Position numbers and translations under genes: made by a program. From Branchiostoma lanceolatum (lineage: Eukaryota; Chordata; Leptocardii; Amphioxiformes; Branchiostomatidae), in NCBI RefSeq assembly GCF_035083965.1, contig NC_089732.1, positions 4,665,383 through 4,729,382 on the forward strand: a stretch of DNA of 64,000 nucleotides, read 5' to 3'. Numbering within the stretch: the stretch's first letter is position 1; each line of letters opens with the position of its first letter. Under the pieces are notes generated by a model, which was not told where the DNA came from, did no database searches, and was given only the letters and a program-made list of their open reading frames with translations. Shown here in pieces: positions 43,652-56,800 of this stretch.

Positions 43652-46600
43652 CTATTTTTCTCTCTTCTTCCTGTTACGTTTCTTCTTCTTGCTTTGCTCT
43701 GATGACATAGCACTTCCAGGCAGAGACTTTTGTCTGGCACTGACATCAAAAGTTACCTTCGACACAGGCTTTGTAGCCCCCTTCTGTAATCTGTTACCTG
43801 CTTGCTGAGTTGGAGTTTCTGACTTGCCGTGATCTGTTTTGCAAGTTTGTCCTCCAATCTTACCCGATCGTTTTAATGAAACACTGTCAAATGTTACCAT
43901 AGATACAGATCCAACAGTCTTCTTCTGTGTTCTGTTAATTGATTGTTCTAAACTTGTTGGAGTTTCTGACTGGCGTGTTTTGCCAGATCGCTTCCAAAAG
44001 TCACCTGGTTGGCTATATGACACACAGTCAGAGCTTCCCATAGACACAGGTCTTGCGGCCTCCTCTCTTCTCTCACCTGATTGTTGAAAAGTTCCTGGAA
44101 TTTGTGATGGGCTGTTTCTTTCACCAGATTGCCTCGAAAACTCATCTGGCCCCAAACATGACACACAGTCCTTCATTAGCTGGAAAAGCTGCCATCTAGA
44201 CTCCTGGGGGATATTGGGAAATTATGAAACAATTGCTTACAGAGAATATAATACTGTACAGTACATGTATTTGTCGGAATGGGCCATCCAAACAACTTGA
44301 GGTCTTTCTTTCCTTCCTTCTTTTAATCACCTTTTATTTACATGAAACAAACCAACTTTACTCACACTTCTCCCACATAAATCCCAGACCGGGGCTCCAC
44401 TCCTGACCAGGAGGTAGACATGGTGGAAATACTTCCCATCGAAGAACCACCAGGGGAGGCAGGACTCCATCGCGAGGGGCCAGCTGCACGCGCAGTTCAT
44501 CGCTATGGCAACAGCCACGCCCTTCACGAATAAGGCGGCCAGCTGCACCGCTCGTGGGTCTACAGGCACCTGTAGGGAAGGGAAAATTTACTGTAAATTC
44601 ATGTATTCTTGCAGGGACTTTATTTCGTAGTAGGAGAGAAAATGAATCCGTTGCAATGTTGAAATAAGCCTGTGGTACAGTTTAAATGGAAACTCATATT
44701 CACAGTGTCATAAATTTGCGGTAGAGAGGTCACTTCAAAAATAAAAACAATGAAAACATTTAAAGATTTAGAGTATTTGATAGGTACATGTACTCATTTT
44801 CACCAGAGTCGAGTGAAGGAATTTCCAAGGGCACAACATTGTGACCTGCTAGGGATTAATTAGTTAGTTAGTTAAGACTTCCTACGACCACTCCAATATT
44901 TTCCCAACAAACATCCATGTCATTTAAATCTGGGAGCACTACTTGGCAGTCTAGCATGACTCACTTTCGGAATCAAAGTTGAACTGCAATTGCCAACACA
45001 TTGGACAATCCACTGCTTCTGTGACGTTGCTCATTCCTTGATAAAGACTGGAGCTGATCATTCAAAAATTTTGGTAAATCCAATTTTTTGTGTTGGCAAT
45101 TGCAGTCCAACTTTGATTCAGAACGACTTCTACCAACTCAGACGAACTTTCAAGTGATGACTTACTTTCCTCCTCCTGAGTTTGTGCCAGTCAGTGCAGA
45201 CCAGGGCCTGTATGAGGAAGGCATCCGCCTCCCAGCCCTCCAACACGCGCTGTCTCACCATGTAGTGTAGGATCACAACAAGAACCTGTGGAGAAACACA
45301 CACAAATTGAGCAACTGTTGTGAATCTATTGATGAAGGCTAGACATCCAGGTGACAAGATACAACAAAAAACTTTTACTCAAGCAACTGGATAAAATTAA
45401 CCCAAAAAATCTATCCAGTTGCTCAAGAAACTGTTTTTGGTGTTTTGAATCTAGCCTGGCTGCCAGCCTTGTTAGCTTATCCAGCTCACTTTAGATAAAT
45501 AAACATGACTTTTCCTCACTCCACTCAGGTATAAAATTGGGTACCTTTCTTTGGTTAGGGATCTAAGGTAAAAGGCATTGGAAGGAGAGGAATGGACTCT
45601 GCCTTCCAATACTGTGTGCCCTAGACAAAGTGGATAAACAACTCACTGCCCATACGGCCTCAAAAAAGCTACAGAACCTTTACCTACTTGAACTCAACAT
45701 TTTGAAATGCAGCTACATGTATATGGCAAAACAAGCTATTGAGGAATAAATAATTGGCTTTGACTTGACTTCATCTGTATGTTTTACCTCTCATTCAAAG
45801 AAGATAATAAAAATTTTCCAATCCCGGGACAAAACACATCATACCTTGAGGTTCTTTGGGATGAACTTTTGCCTCTCTGTTGGTATGGAACAGAACATGC
45901 CGTCCATGAAGGCCTTCCATCGCAGAGCAACATTCCTGGCACCTGGGCCAAACCACAGTGCCTCCAGCGTAGGAGTGCCCCCTAGGAAACAAAAGATGTA
46001 TTGCATGATGTTATGTGTGGCAGTACTTGTTGGAGGTTATAACTTGATATTGCGTATGTGGGACAGTCTTATCGAGTATTAATTAGAAGTAAGTACAAGC
46101 CATATCAATACTCTAAGAAGTGGCTAAGAGATATTCTGATGTGTTTTGACATGCAAAGCAATAATTGCAGTTGCTGTAAAGTGGTGGATAGACACATGCA
46201 GGCATATTCAGCACCAAGGACAGATGCCATTCTAGCAACTTGAGTCCCATGAAAATTTATTTATTTGCTGGAGTAGTCAGGTGTTCACTGTTTCCTAGGG
46301 GATGGTGAGAGTTGGTATCAGACGCACATATTTGGGGTAGCTTATAGTCCCCTGACCATATGTATATCAACTTAGGTTATAGTCAAGATCAAATTTTATC
46401 CAGTTGCTTGAGTAATTATTTTTGGCAAGTTTTGTGATTGAGAGACTTAACATGAAAAATTCAGGGTTTCAGAGGTTCTAGATTTTTATAGACTAATAAC
46501 TAAAGACCAATACCAGGGCGAACATCTAAAACTACAATAAACAAGAAAGCTGTCAGTCAATCCATGATTACTAAAGATGTTTGTACTTCCAAGGAACAAT

Positions 46601-48382
46601 TCTTACCTGGCATATCAAGGGGCTTTGCTAAGATGATGTCCGGTTCTTTCAGTTTCGCGCCAGGATGTGCTGACCAATCCTTCGCAGCGTTACGACCAAC
46701 AACAATCTCTTCTCCACTAATCAAAAGCTTTGACATCTGCCCGCTGCATAGGTCAACCCCTGGGGCTGTTCCAGTTAAAGGCTTCACCCCCACCCCATAC
46801 AGAACTCCGTGCAGTTTCTCCCTAATGGGCCTGTAGAACACAGTGGTGGGAGGGATGGCACTGTCCTCCTCCTCCAGGTAAACGCCACTGTCCCCCTCTG
46901 CCACAGTCAGGATGTCGTAGATTGCTGAAGAAATGAAAATCAAAAGTATTAAAAAAAAACTAAATGAAGGGCTAAAGTTACAAGTGACCAATGAGAATTG
47001 AGGATATACAATGAACAATAAGAATTGAGGACAAAAAGTGACCAATCAGAAGTGAGGACATATCATAACCAATCAGAAGTGAGAACATATAATGATAATA
47101 CATGTTGCCTTCGAATATCCTCTTAGTTTGATCAAGGGATCAGGTAGATAGTAACATCAAAAAGGAAGTACTGACAAATATTATAAGAACTGATAACATG
47201 TCCACTCATTCATGACTCTATGAAACTGTCATGTAGTTAATGACATTGACCAATCAAGACTTCTTTGTATAATTTACCTTTAATGTTCTCTGTATTCTGG
47301 TGTCTTCGTTTGGCTTCTAGCAGAATTTCAGCCCTGATATCCGGCCGGACATGTTTGACAGGACACTTCGAATTCTTGCGTTCTTCACCCTTCAACTGTG
47401 CATGTGTTCCTTCAAGTTCAAGTGCTGGTTCTTTAGTGATCATAGACACAGGCACGGGCCATTTTGCAGTTTGACCAGGCAAAACGTAGGACAGCATAGC
47501 CTGTACAAATAGCTGTACAGTGGTGAGAGAAGAGGAAATCATACGAGCAATGTCAGGAACAGTGATGTCCGGAGGAAGACCATTTATAAATCTGGCAAGA
47601 GCAGGAATGAGCGGCGACCCTTGGGAGACTCGAGCATGGAAGTTTTCTAGCTTGGCGTGTGGAATCACATCATTACCAAGCAGGCATGCAAGAAGGGGGA
47701 GGTCGGATTGCTCAAGGCCGAGGTGCTCACACAGCACATCTACACGGTATCTTACAGTCGTAATATGGTTATTTTTCTGCCTCTTGAGATTTTGAGTAGA
47801 GAAGTAAGACGCAGCGCCCATGTCGTAGATCAGAAAGTCGCTGTCTTGGCTCAGGATTCCGAAACAGTCACTGGAGAAAGCGAACTCTGCGATCTCTCGA
47901 TCCGCCTCAACCAAGGAGTGGTAGACACGGACGCCAAGACTCTTGAGGCCAAGCCCGGCAAACATTCCCGCGCCCGGTGGAAGACGAAGAAGATTGCGAT
48001 AAGGCTCCTTTTCGGTACTTCTGATGTACTGGAAGATTTTCTTCACAGTTTTAAGCTCAGTTTTCCTCCGTGAGATCCACACGGGTCGCTTCGATTTCTC
48101 CACCACGCCATCGAAGATGAACACGACTTCAATCCCGGCGGATTTGAAGTTCTGTACGAAGTTTCGCAGCGAGGCTCGATATTCCTGCCACTGTCCACCA
48201 TACACCCAGGCCAGGCCGCCGTGGTAGAAGTGGTCACGTAAACAGCTCAGGCCGTCCACAACAAGCACTGGAGTCTTCCCGTGCTTTGCCTGGTAGTCTT
48301 GTGCGAGGCTTCTGAGATTGACCTTTTCACGGGCATCGGGACAGTTTTTCTCAACATACGTCTGCAGTCCCTTGACTCCCAT
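43652..48382 (-). CDS. FAM120B: FAM120B-like protein (constitutive coactivator of PPAR-gamma family)
   Basis: Six coding exons, 5' to 3': 48382-47278 (one long exon), 46924-46607, 45981-45845, 45285-45166, 44569-44366, 44203-43652. They give 811 residues. The N-terminal XPG/FEN-like PIN fold (1-280) shows MGVKGLQTYVEKNCP, LVVDGLSCLRD, GGQWQEY, VVFIFDGVVEKSKR, LVEADREIAEF, GILSQDSDFLIYD and LPLLACLLGNDVIP. Several acidic positions are kept, but FAM120 proteins are not established nucleases. Later conserved blocks: TTVFYRPIREKLHGVLYG, GGTPTLEALWF, and VDPRAVQLAALFVKG ... ACSWP ... WWFFDGKYFHHVY. The last exon is a Ser/Lys-rich tail with two to three diverged repeats (SETPT ... RTQKKTVGSVSMVTFDSVS) and ends in basic KKKKRNRKKREK. 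A 5' UTR exon boundary is likely just upstream (TTAATTTCAG|ACAAGC). Human FAM120B is longer (about 910) with a different repeat tail. Confidence 0.88.
45339..45440. repeat. Interspersed repeat with inverted 'caagcaactggat' arms
   Basis: 'actcaagcaactggataaa' is followed closely by 'atccagttgctcaaga'. Related pieces lie at 46390-46440, 55440-55510 and 55780-55900, often next to 'ggatgtctaacc'. Intron of FAM120B. Confidence 0.5.
46960..47100. repeat. Short tandem repeat, about 32 bp unit, four copies
   Basis: Units built on 'gaccaatcagaagtgaggacatat', in FAM120B intron 1. They contain CCAAT-like cores, but a regulatory role cannot be claimed. Confidence 0.65.
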
Positions 48383-48898
48383 GGTGTCCTTTAATAGATT
48401 ATTTATTAGCTTGTCTGAAATTAACACAAAGACAAAAGATGCAGGGTGGAGCACAGTGAGATGTAGAAATTGACGGTTTACCGTTAGATGACATCTAGGT
48501 TACCCCCTCCACAGAGGGCTTGCACTAAGAGAACAAAATAATGTCCTTGGTTCAACAAACCCCCGTCCAAATGGGTCACACGCCCCTCCCAGTGCGGTTT
48601 TTGATCGAGATTGTTAAACGTTACCTCATTTCGGGTACAATTCTAATGGAACTGATATTTCTTTAACAACACAAAACAACTAAATCAGCATTTGACAGCT
48701 CTTTGTCTAGAAAGAAAGGAAGAAAAGAATGAATGGGAATTCGAAAACGAAGCAAACTCACATGCCTGACTCGTACATTGCCCCTGCACTTATTGCAGAC
48801 ACCAATAGGGGGCGCTCTATTGCGGTACGCAATCAGTACGTGCAATGTTAATCTAAATCGCTAGAGGACGCTTTTGTACTGCTAAACAATATCGCAAG
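48383..48898. promoter_or_regulatory. Head-to-head promoter region, FAM120B / EBNA1BP2
   Basis: Only 516 bases separate the two ATGs (FAM120B leftwards at 48382, EBP2 rightwards at 48899). The region must hold both promoters unless the FAM120B first exon lies further off. No TATA box seen. The EBP2 ATG sits in GCAAGATGGCTGCC, a YY1-like element typical of housekeeping genes. Confidence 0.6.
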
Positions 48899-49580
48899 AT
48901 GGCTGCCACGGTAGATTCGGATGCGGAAAGCGTGGAAAGTTTTTCGGGGTCTGATGACTCGGACAGGGAGGTAAGAAGACAGATATAATACCTATTTCTT
49001 AAAGAACGGTTAACAGTCCATATCGTAGTGTTTGATGTGGCAAAGGCCTTCTCAGATCTTCGGAAACGGGCAACCAAACCATGGATGGGGAGGGGGGCAG
49101 CACATGTGGGGACTTGCATCACATTGTAGTTTGTTTGGACGCATCAAAACTAAACCAAAACTCAACATATTTCACTACATCAGAATTTTAGCTTTGTCAG
49201 GACGTACCGTTGATGTCACCCCTCTGTTGTTCCAGTTGATGGAGGCGTACAAGTCCGGACTTCTGAAGCCTGGTCTGAACATAGAGCTCCCAGCACCGAG
49301 ACAACCCATCAACAACGTGGTGAGTTAACAGCATTAACCTGGTTAGCAACAACATTAACTTGGTTAGCAAAAACATTAACCTGGTTAGCAACAACAAAAA
49401 CCATCAGCACTCCAACTTACCCGTAGTCCCATCCATTCAATCAATCAATTAATGATTGATTACTTACTAATTATACCAGTAAGCCCATTGATGGTATATT
49501 TTGATACAAAGGGTACGTAGGGAGGACTAAATCATGAAACAATTTCACACCCTCTGGCAGCACATACAGACACTGCAGTG

Positions 49581-49618
<38 letters not shown>

Positions 49619-52600
49619 CAGACACACACACACACACATACACTAACACATGTATGCACACACACGCGCACACACAGAAACATATGACAAGTCAAAGACA
49701 ATACGTGGGTAACTTTACTTCTCTCTCCTGGGGTGAAATGGGCTGTAATGGCCCCTCCCCGCGGACAGCTGCTATAAGCGTGATTAGATCAGGCTAACCG
49801 AGTATGATTTGTCTGAAATTCCAGGCTGGTTTGAAGCAGAAGCTTGCGGACTTCCGACAGGACCTGGACTGGCTGGAGCGGCTGGACGTCACCACGGATC
49901 CCGCGCCCATGCCCGCGGCAATGGCAGAGGTCGCCAACATCGAGGCGGCCAAGGGCACGACGGGGAGGGACCTGGATGTCCACAATGACTTCCAGAGAGA
50001 AATGACCTTGTAAGGGTGATTCCTTGTCCCTTGTAGTCAGTACAGTCCAACCTAGAGCTGTGTACCAGTGCTGTACAATCAAAACAGGTCCAAAATACCT
50101 GGACCCTGGTGTGCCAGTACTGTACTGTTACCAAACAGTTCAAGCCTGGCTAGGATAACAGGTAAGGGGATGGCAAGTTTGACAGATAAGATCACCATGA
50201 AACGCACTGATGACTTCTGATGACTAGCACAGAATAAACTTTAACCAGGCCTGAGTCAAACATTATTTATACCTGGTCATTGTTACCACTTTTTGGTGGT
50301 CCCTTTGATAATTGTGTAATGTTCCCACAGACCCACATTTCTGTCTACCACGATTAAGTGAAGCAGTCATTCTCAGTTGAGATAGAGCATTGAAGTAGCT
50401 ATATGTAGTGCAATGTGCTGTACATTTTGGTTTTAAAATGTCTTAAGCAGAAGTTGTATACATCATTGGAGAATGGTAGAAAAGTCGCCATTGCTTGTCA
50501 TGTTTTCAGTTCTTTCTTCTCTCGTCGCTCCCAGCTACCGCCAGGCGCAGGCCGCGGTGATCTCCGCTCTCCCCAGATTGCAGAAGCTCGGGGTGCCGAC
50601 CACGAGACCGGAGGACTACTTCGCCGAGATGGCGAAATCTGACGTCCACATGAAGAAGGTAAGGCAAACTCTCTCCTGAATAGTTTCATCAGGTTGCTAG
50701 GTCATAGGAAAATATGGTTCTTGTACAATTTACTTTGCAATAACTCCATGCTAGAGTCCATTTAGGCCCTGAGAAAGGTAGCTGAGCACCTTCCGAAACA
50801 TTTGCCTGGTAGATTTCTTTTCTTCCCAGCTGTGTCGCAAGATTATTACCTTGCAAAGTCATCTCAGTCAAATTGGATTATTCTCTTCATGATCATATCC
50901 TTCCACAGGTTTGTGGAAAACAGAATGAATAGAAAAGTATACAATTCTTGCTTCAGCCTTCTTGTAGGCTACCTAACTGTAGTCAGCTATAGGATCATCT
51001 ACCCAAAATAATACTGCTGATTTAATCATCTCTCACTTTAAGTTACACATGACTTATATTGTAAATACTGTCTATAGCGTCTGTCTTCTCAGTCACGACC
51101 AATTCATAGAGTCAAGTCAAGTCAAGGCCTTTATTTTACTTCGAGTGCTTGTTCGGCCATGATATGGCCGCTTTTCTACAAGGTTGAAGTGAAAAGGAGG
51201 GGCAGGAGTCCATCTTATTTTTAGCTAAAATGGTCTAGATCACTTTCACCTTTTCCTTGGCATCGTGACCTTGATAATGTTTCCACAGACTTTTCAGAAC
51301 TCGTTTATTTGAGTCATATTTTACTTCAAGTTGCCCTTGACTTATCATCTTAACCTTGTCTCCGCAGGTGCGAGAACGACTGCTGAGTAAGCAGCAGGGC
51401 CTTGAGAGGGCGGAGAAGGTGCGGAAGGTGCGCGAGATGCGGAAGTACGGGAAACAGGTGCAGCAGGAGGTCCTGCTGAAGAGACAGCGGGAGAAGAAGG
51501 AGCTGATCAAGTCGGTGAAGGAGTACAGGAAAGGTACGGAACAGTTATGGGGGAGGGGGGCCACCTTGTTGTTAAATCTAAAGGTTCTGGATTTGAATCC
51601 CTAGCAGGCCGCAATGTTGGCAGTTGACAATTATTTCCTTACTCGAATCAGGTGAAGATGAGTACAAAATAAAGGGATATACTATTGAATGGGACATAAA
51701 CCAAGTCTGTTATTTAGTGTAAAGGAGTACAAGAAACGTACAGAACAGTTACGGGGGAGGGTGCAAGGTCACCTTGAAATCCAAACTTTGAAGAGTTGAG
51801 TCTTTTAGGTATAAAAGTCTGACCTGGGTGACATCCAATCTTATTCTAGTTCCAATCTAGGCTCCCATACTTACAAGGGATCAAGTATGGGAGCCCGGGT
51901 AAACTAAATAGGATGGCACCCAGGCTAAAAAAGTCTGCATGTTATTATACTGTACTGCCTTTAACATCACCAAACTCCTGGAGAGAAGGAGCGGACTAAG
52001 TCTTAGCTCAAAATGATGATGATGGCATTGTAAGAGAAAGTAACTTTAATGATTATCGCAAGTTATTTCTGTAATGGATTTCTGTAATTTGTTGATTGAA
52101 AATAATGTTGCACCTCTTTGTTTCAGGCAAGATTGACAACTTGGACTTCCTTGACGACGAGGGACCACTGAGGAAGGGGCAGCCAACAGGGAAGAAGGGA
52201 CAGCCAACAGGGAAGAAGGGAGGGTGAGTTTGAATTTATGGTTGTTATATTCGTCAAGTACCGAGGATGTCCTGTCGCTCAACTGGTAACAGCCTCACAG
52301 TTGAGCTCCTGGTTCCAATTGGTTGGTAACTGGGAGACTTTGGGAGACATCTCAGTTGGGGCTACACCCGTCTTTCAAAAGGGACATAAAACGGGGTACT
52401 ATGGGGTGGTGTGTATTGAGGAGGTACCTCAAGCACATTAAAGGGGAAGGGCTAGCAACACTTCCCTGTACAAATATACCCTTCTACTGAAGGAGCAAGG
52501 AAACTTGTGTGAGCTGTGCAGGTATTTCTGATGTCTACCTGCACCTTACTTGAACTGTTTCATGATCTTTCAAGCTTCTATCCTGGTTCATGTAGAAGGT

Positions 52601-53133
52601 TTGTAAGTGTACAGCGATTTTCACTTGCTGTACCGATTGTTACCACCTTTCAAATGCCAAACAAATAATTTTAAATGACTGCCATGCTGTTGTTTCAGTG
52701 CCAACAGAAACTCCTACAAACAGAAGAAGTTTGGATTCGGTGGACAGAAGAAGCGGAGTAAGTGGAACACAGAAGAAAGTTCAGCCGACATGTCCGGATT
52801 CAAGTCAGGAAAGAAACCCAAGGGTCCTCCAGGAAAGAAAGTAGGGGACACACCTCTAACTCTGTAAATTTGTAAAAAAGCTTTGTATTCATGTGTTGTA
52901 GAAAAGGTGGGATTCTGTTCAACACAATTTCCTGCTTTAGATACATATAGAATCAATAAAATAAGACAGAAGCGATGATAGATCTTTAGCACAAGCTCTG
53001 TTTAACGAATAACTTTTCAAGGTCAACTTTAAATTCTTATGTTTGTGTTTCTTTGTTTCAGGGGCAAAAGGGTAAACAGCCACGACCAGGCAAGAACAGG
53101 AGACAGAAAATGAAAGGAGGGAAGAGAAGATGA
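48899..53133 (+). CDS. EBNA1BP2: rRNA-processing protein EBP2 homologue
   Basis: Eight exons, 48899-48970, 49236-49319, 49825-50009, 50535-50658, 51368-51533, 52127-52223, 52699-52840 and 53062-53133, give 313 residues (human 306). Nucleolar factor needed for pre-rRNA processing and 60S subunit assembly. Seen: acidic Ser-rich N-terminus (DSDAESVESFSGSDDSD); LMEAYKSGLLKPGLNIELP; DFRQDLDWLERLDVT; NDFQREMTFYRQAQAAVISA; PRLQKLGVPTTRPEDYFAEM; coiled, basic segment (RAEKVRKVREMRKYGKQVQ); KYKNQKFGFGG-type motif as QKKFGFGGQKKRSKWN; and Lys/Arg/Gly tail ending KMKGGKRR. A small duplicated QPTGKKG unit in exon 6 is probably local. AATAAA at 53251. All phases consistent. Confidence 0.95.
49576..49675. 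repeat. Compound (CA)n(TA)n(CA)n microsatellite
   Basis: About 100 bp of alternating CA and TA dinucleotides in EBP2 intron 2. Confidence 0.9.
50355..50425. repeat. SINE-like repeat fragment
   Basis: 'gcagtcattctcagttgagatagagcat' and 'gtagtgcaatgtgctg' match the family at 26640-26860. EBP2 intron 3. Confidence 0.5.
51717..51775 (+). repeat. Second copy of the donor side of EBP2 exon 5
   Basis: 'gtgtaaaggagtacaagaaacgtacagaacagtta' repeats the exon end and donor at 51513-51570 ('gtgaaggagtacaggaaaggtacggaacagtta') about 204 bp downstream. The copy has lost the GGT at the donor (AACGTACAG) and has a TAA where the exon reads through, so it is not a usable exon. Confidence 0.8.
51821..51928. 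mobile_element. 108 bp MITE, (T)AGCCTGGGTGCC family
   Basis: Ends GACCTGGGTGACATCC and GGATGGCACCCAGGCTAA; central hairpin 'ggctcccatact ... agtatgggagcc'. Flanked by AAAAGTCT (51813-51820, 51929-51936). Related to 23984-24086. EBP2 intron 5. Confidence 0.7.
52255..52530 (+). repeat. tRNA-derived SINE
   Basis: The head 'gtcgctcaactggtaacagcc' (box A-like) and 'ggttccaattgg' (box B-like) are followed by 'ggttggggctacaccc', 'ggggaagggctagc' and 'cctgtacaaatatacc'. The body matches 7135-7330. EBP2 intron 6. Confidence 0.65.
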
Positions 53134-53250
53134 TAGAATAAACGAATCACAAGCTTCTATTCTTTTTAAAGGGGGGAGGGGGGCATGGGTCATTAGCAAG
53201 GTTATACGTTTGTGTGGTCCGACTAAGTTAAACTGTGACACTAACTGAGA

Positions 53251-53256
53251 AATAAA
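53251..53256 (+). other. Candidate polyadenylation signal, EBP2
   Basis: AATAAA 118 bases after the stop, followed by a T/GT-rich stretch. EBP2 and SPEF2 are convergent, with stops about 760 bases apart. 53270-53889 shows no gene. Confidence 0.5.
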
Positions 53257-53889
53257 GACATGGAAGACTTCAGTCTGTGACAAACTCCAACCGTGTATTT
53301 CATTGAAACGTTTGCATGACATCAAACGTGCTACTTTTAAACTCTATTGTAAAATCTCTTTGCTTTCTAGCCTGAACTACAGCCATGAACACTGCTACTC
53401 TCTACCTCCCCTTCTGCCTATGCAAAGGTAGAATGGAGGTAGAACATAGTGGGTATACCATTCATGGCTGGAGTTCAGGGTTCTTTGTCACCCCAACCTA
53501 CATTTGTATAAACCAGTACCAATCTCGAGTTATAGGGTGTATGTACAACAATGCAGCAAAATGTACTTTATATATCTTCATTCGGCAGTTAACAATGGAT
53601 TACTACAAAAACCCACACCATGATCACAAAATGAACACCAATGTGTGGTTATTAGAAGAATTCTGCTTTGCTTGTTTCAGGCACATTCTGTCATCTGTAC
53701 AAGAACAAAATGTACCAAACAGCTTTTTAGAATTAAAGTGACGTCTGAATCAAAAATAGCACGAAAAAATTATTTCTACAAAAAGATAAACTTTACATCT
53801 GTGTCTTAAGACATTGAGAATTCAATATGTATTACAGTTTGTATCACTCAACAGTTGTTCTTGGCGTCTCAGTTACTGCAGTACCGTTC

Positions 53890-56800
53890 TCAGTCAGCAG
53901 AGGTCCTCATGCTGCTGGTGTCTATGTCAGCAGTGCTCATGGCAAAGATCGCTTTCAGATCCTGCAGAACAAAATAAACATACAACTCGCTTTGGTAAAC
54001 TCATACAATTCTTGAACAGAAGATAAAACTAGTCCTAACTAAGATATGATGGTGCATTGATGGCCAAGTGGTCAGAGAAAGGATCCAGAGCTATGGGTTC
54101 TAATCCAAGCATTCCAGCCTAGATGTTGTGTCCTTGGGAAATTTGCACTTAACACCACTTTCCTCACTCCATCCTTTTGTGAAAGGGTACCTGACTAGGT
54201 TTGGGATGTTACAAGGGGTCATTTCAAAACGGTTTTGTCCTGACAACTAGTGTTGTTAAACCCCAAAGATCAGTAACTGTAGATTAAGACTCAAGTGACC
54301 ATAATATTCTACCAAGGTCGTCACCATGGTTACTCACCGGCTGCTTGTATCTGAGGGTCATGTGCAGGCAGTCCTGCATGATGGGATGTTCCACTAACAC
54401 CTTCAGGGGGAGGGTCTGTGTCTCCCCTCCCTCCAGCTCCTCAAACATCGTCTCCAGTCTCTCCTGCAGGGAACAGAACTTTGGGCTTTAGTATGGCTCA
54501 AAGTGTTTCAATTAACTAATATTTATATATATAATTTATATATACACATGGCAATTGTATTACTTTTGCTGAATACAAGCCCAGCCAAAGCAAAGTTATT
54601 GACAACAAAAAACTGAATCATTCCGAGAAAAATTGCAAGCACTACATGTATTGTCCTGTCTTGTAAAAGAACAAATAATGGCAATTTTTCTCCCAAGTGT
54701 GTGAAGTCTTGGTTTTGGCTTGTCTATCTTTGAGTGTGTGTGTGGTGTGTATGTGCATGTGTATGTGGTGTGTGTGTGTGTGCGTGAGTGGTATGTGCAT
54801 GCATGTGTGTGTGTGCGTGCATGTGCGGGCATATGTTTCTGCAATCCCCATTAACCATAATGCAGTTACTGTGCATTGTGTTGCTATTTTTGTCTGAATG
54901 TGGGTCACAAAGCAGTATGGGTAAGGAGATAAATCCAGCCATTTTTTATTGCATTTCTACTTCATGAAAAGCCCTCACTTACCCTTGAGAAGGGGTTCTT
55001 GGGGTCTGCGGTGACGCTGAACCTGTGGCTGTCTCCGATGGTGCTGACGCCGTGGTACAGGACCTTCAGGAGGGCCTCCAGCGACACCACGGCGTCCACT
55101 GCGCCCTCGGGGATTCCCGCCGCCTGGATGTTGCCGTCTGCGGGCGGGACTGCCTCCTGGCTATCTGACGCCAGGGCGCTCAGAGCCTGAAAAATATATA
55201 CACAAAATAAAGTTACAATGATGACAAGGGCACATGATTCCCTGGCAACATGATTATAAGATTGTTGAAAAGATCTTTCATTCCATACGGTATCATTACT
55301 GTATGTTTTTTCATGATTCTTTGGCCGAGTTTCGGGCAATGAGGACTGAGAATGAGTTCTTCAAGGTGTGCCAAACACCTGAGCTGGCTTGTGAAGTTAC
55401 CTTACAGGTGAGGTCAACCTTCTGAGAAGTTACAGATGTGGTATGTCGATGAAGGTCAGCCATCAAGGTATTAAGATACGCCAAATAGCAGTAACTCAAG
55501 CAAGTTTCTGACCTGAGTGAGCTGTTCAGTCATCTTGGTGTCCGGCAGGCCCTCGGGAGACTTCTTGGGGAACCTGGGCATGTGAGTTCCGCACGCCACG
55601 CTCAGCGCCCGCAGGAAACCGTCCTCCGCATCCGGAACCACCGCAAAGTACATCAGCTGGGAGAGACGAGGGTACAAAGGTCAACCGACATTAGTGACAC
55701 AGTTGAGTTGGCACTCTTATTTTCAGAAAGGAATTGTGCCAGTGAATGATTTCCTTGATAGACTAATGAAAAAAACTTGAGTCACTGACAAAAGACAGCA
55801 GATGCTGTCTGAAACGTCTGACTATTTCAACATTTAATCCAGTTGCTTGACTCAAGTAACTGTTTTTGGCGTATCTTATTACCTGGATGTCTAACCATCA
55901 TCAAAGTAATGAAAAACTTGTGATATCCCACGGGAGACATTAATGATACAGAATGAGATGTGTTGAAATCAATTACTCTCACTATGCTGACGTAGCTATA
56001 TGGGTAGGGGGGCTAAACTAGACTATAAACACCATGCTGAGAGTCCAGGTAGGGGGGCTTGTGGTATAAACAAGACTACACTCACCATGCTGACGTAGTC
56101 CAGGGTAGGGGGGCTTGTGCTGTAGTCTGCGAAGAAGTCGAAGAAGGTGTCTCTCAGGTTCCCAAGCCGGTCGTACGGTTTGGGCTCCGACGGGTTCTCC
56201 GGGGAGGGGGGGCGCGACATGCCCTTGAACCACAACTCCACCTGGTGCAAAAACAGCAGTGTGAGACCATGTGTGAAACTTAGGTGTGAGATCAACTTAA
56301 CTATTTGAAATTGTTGCAACATATATAGTTACATAGGTAAATAACATGAACATGATTAAGAAACATTGCCTCCTGTTGGGCGGCTTGCCTGGACTAAGGC
56401 AACTCTCTCCCTCCAGACGACACAATCTGCCGCAAAAACCATGAATACCATAAAGATCCATCCAAACCTTTTGAGCTATGCTGTTCAGACAAACACACAG
56501 ACTCAAAACAGGCAAAGATAATTATGATAAATCTCTTAGGAAACCCTGACTCCTACCTGAAGGTACTGCTGCTTGGTGATGGAGGTAGAATCGCCTGAAA
56601 CCGCCTTGAACCGGTCCAGCGTCTCCAGCAGCTCCGTCTGGCTGGGTGTCGGCCACGGCTGCGCGGCGGCGAGCAGGAACTTCCGCCAGTCGATGTACTC
56701 TGAGTCCGGCGCCAACATGACGGTCATCTCATGGAGCTGGGGAGGTGGGGGAGGAAAAATTGTGTTATAGACAACTGAATAATTCATGGCACTGGGGAGG

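Noticed and set aside
44968-45122. Inverted repeat 'caaagttgaactgcaattgccaacaca' as a further transposon
   Set aside because: Arms of about 30 bp are clear, but no terminal motif, target duplication or second copy was found; left as an unexplained hairpin.
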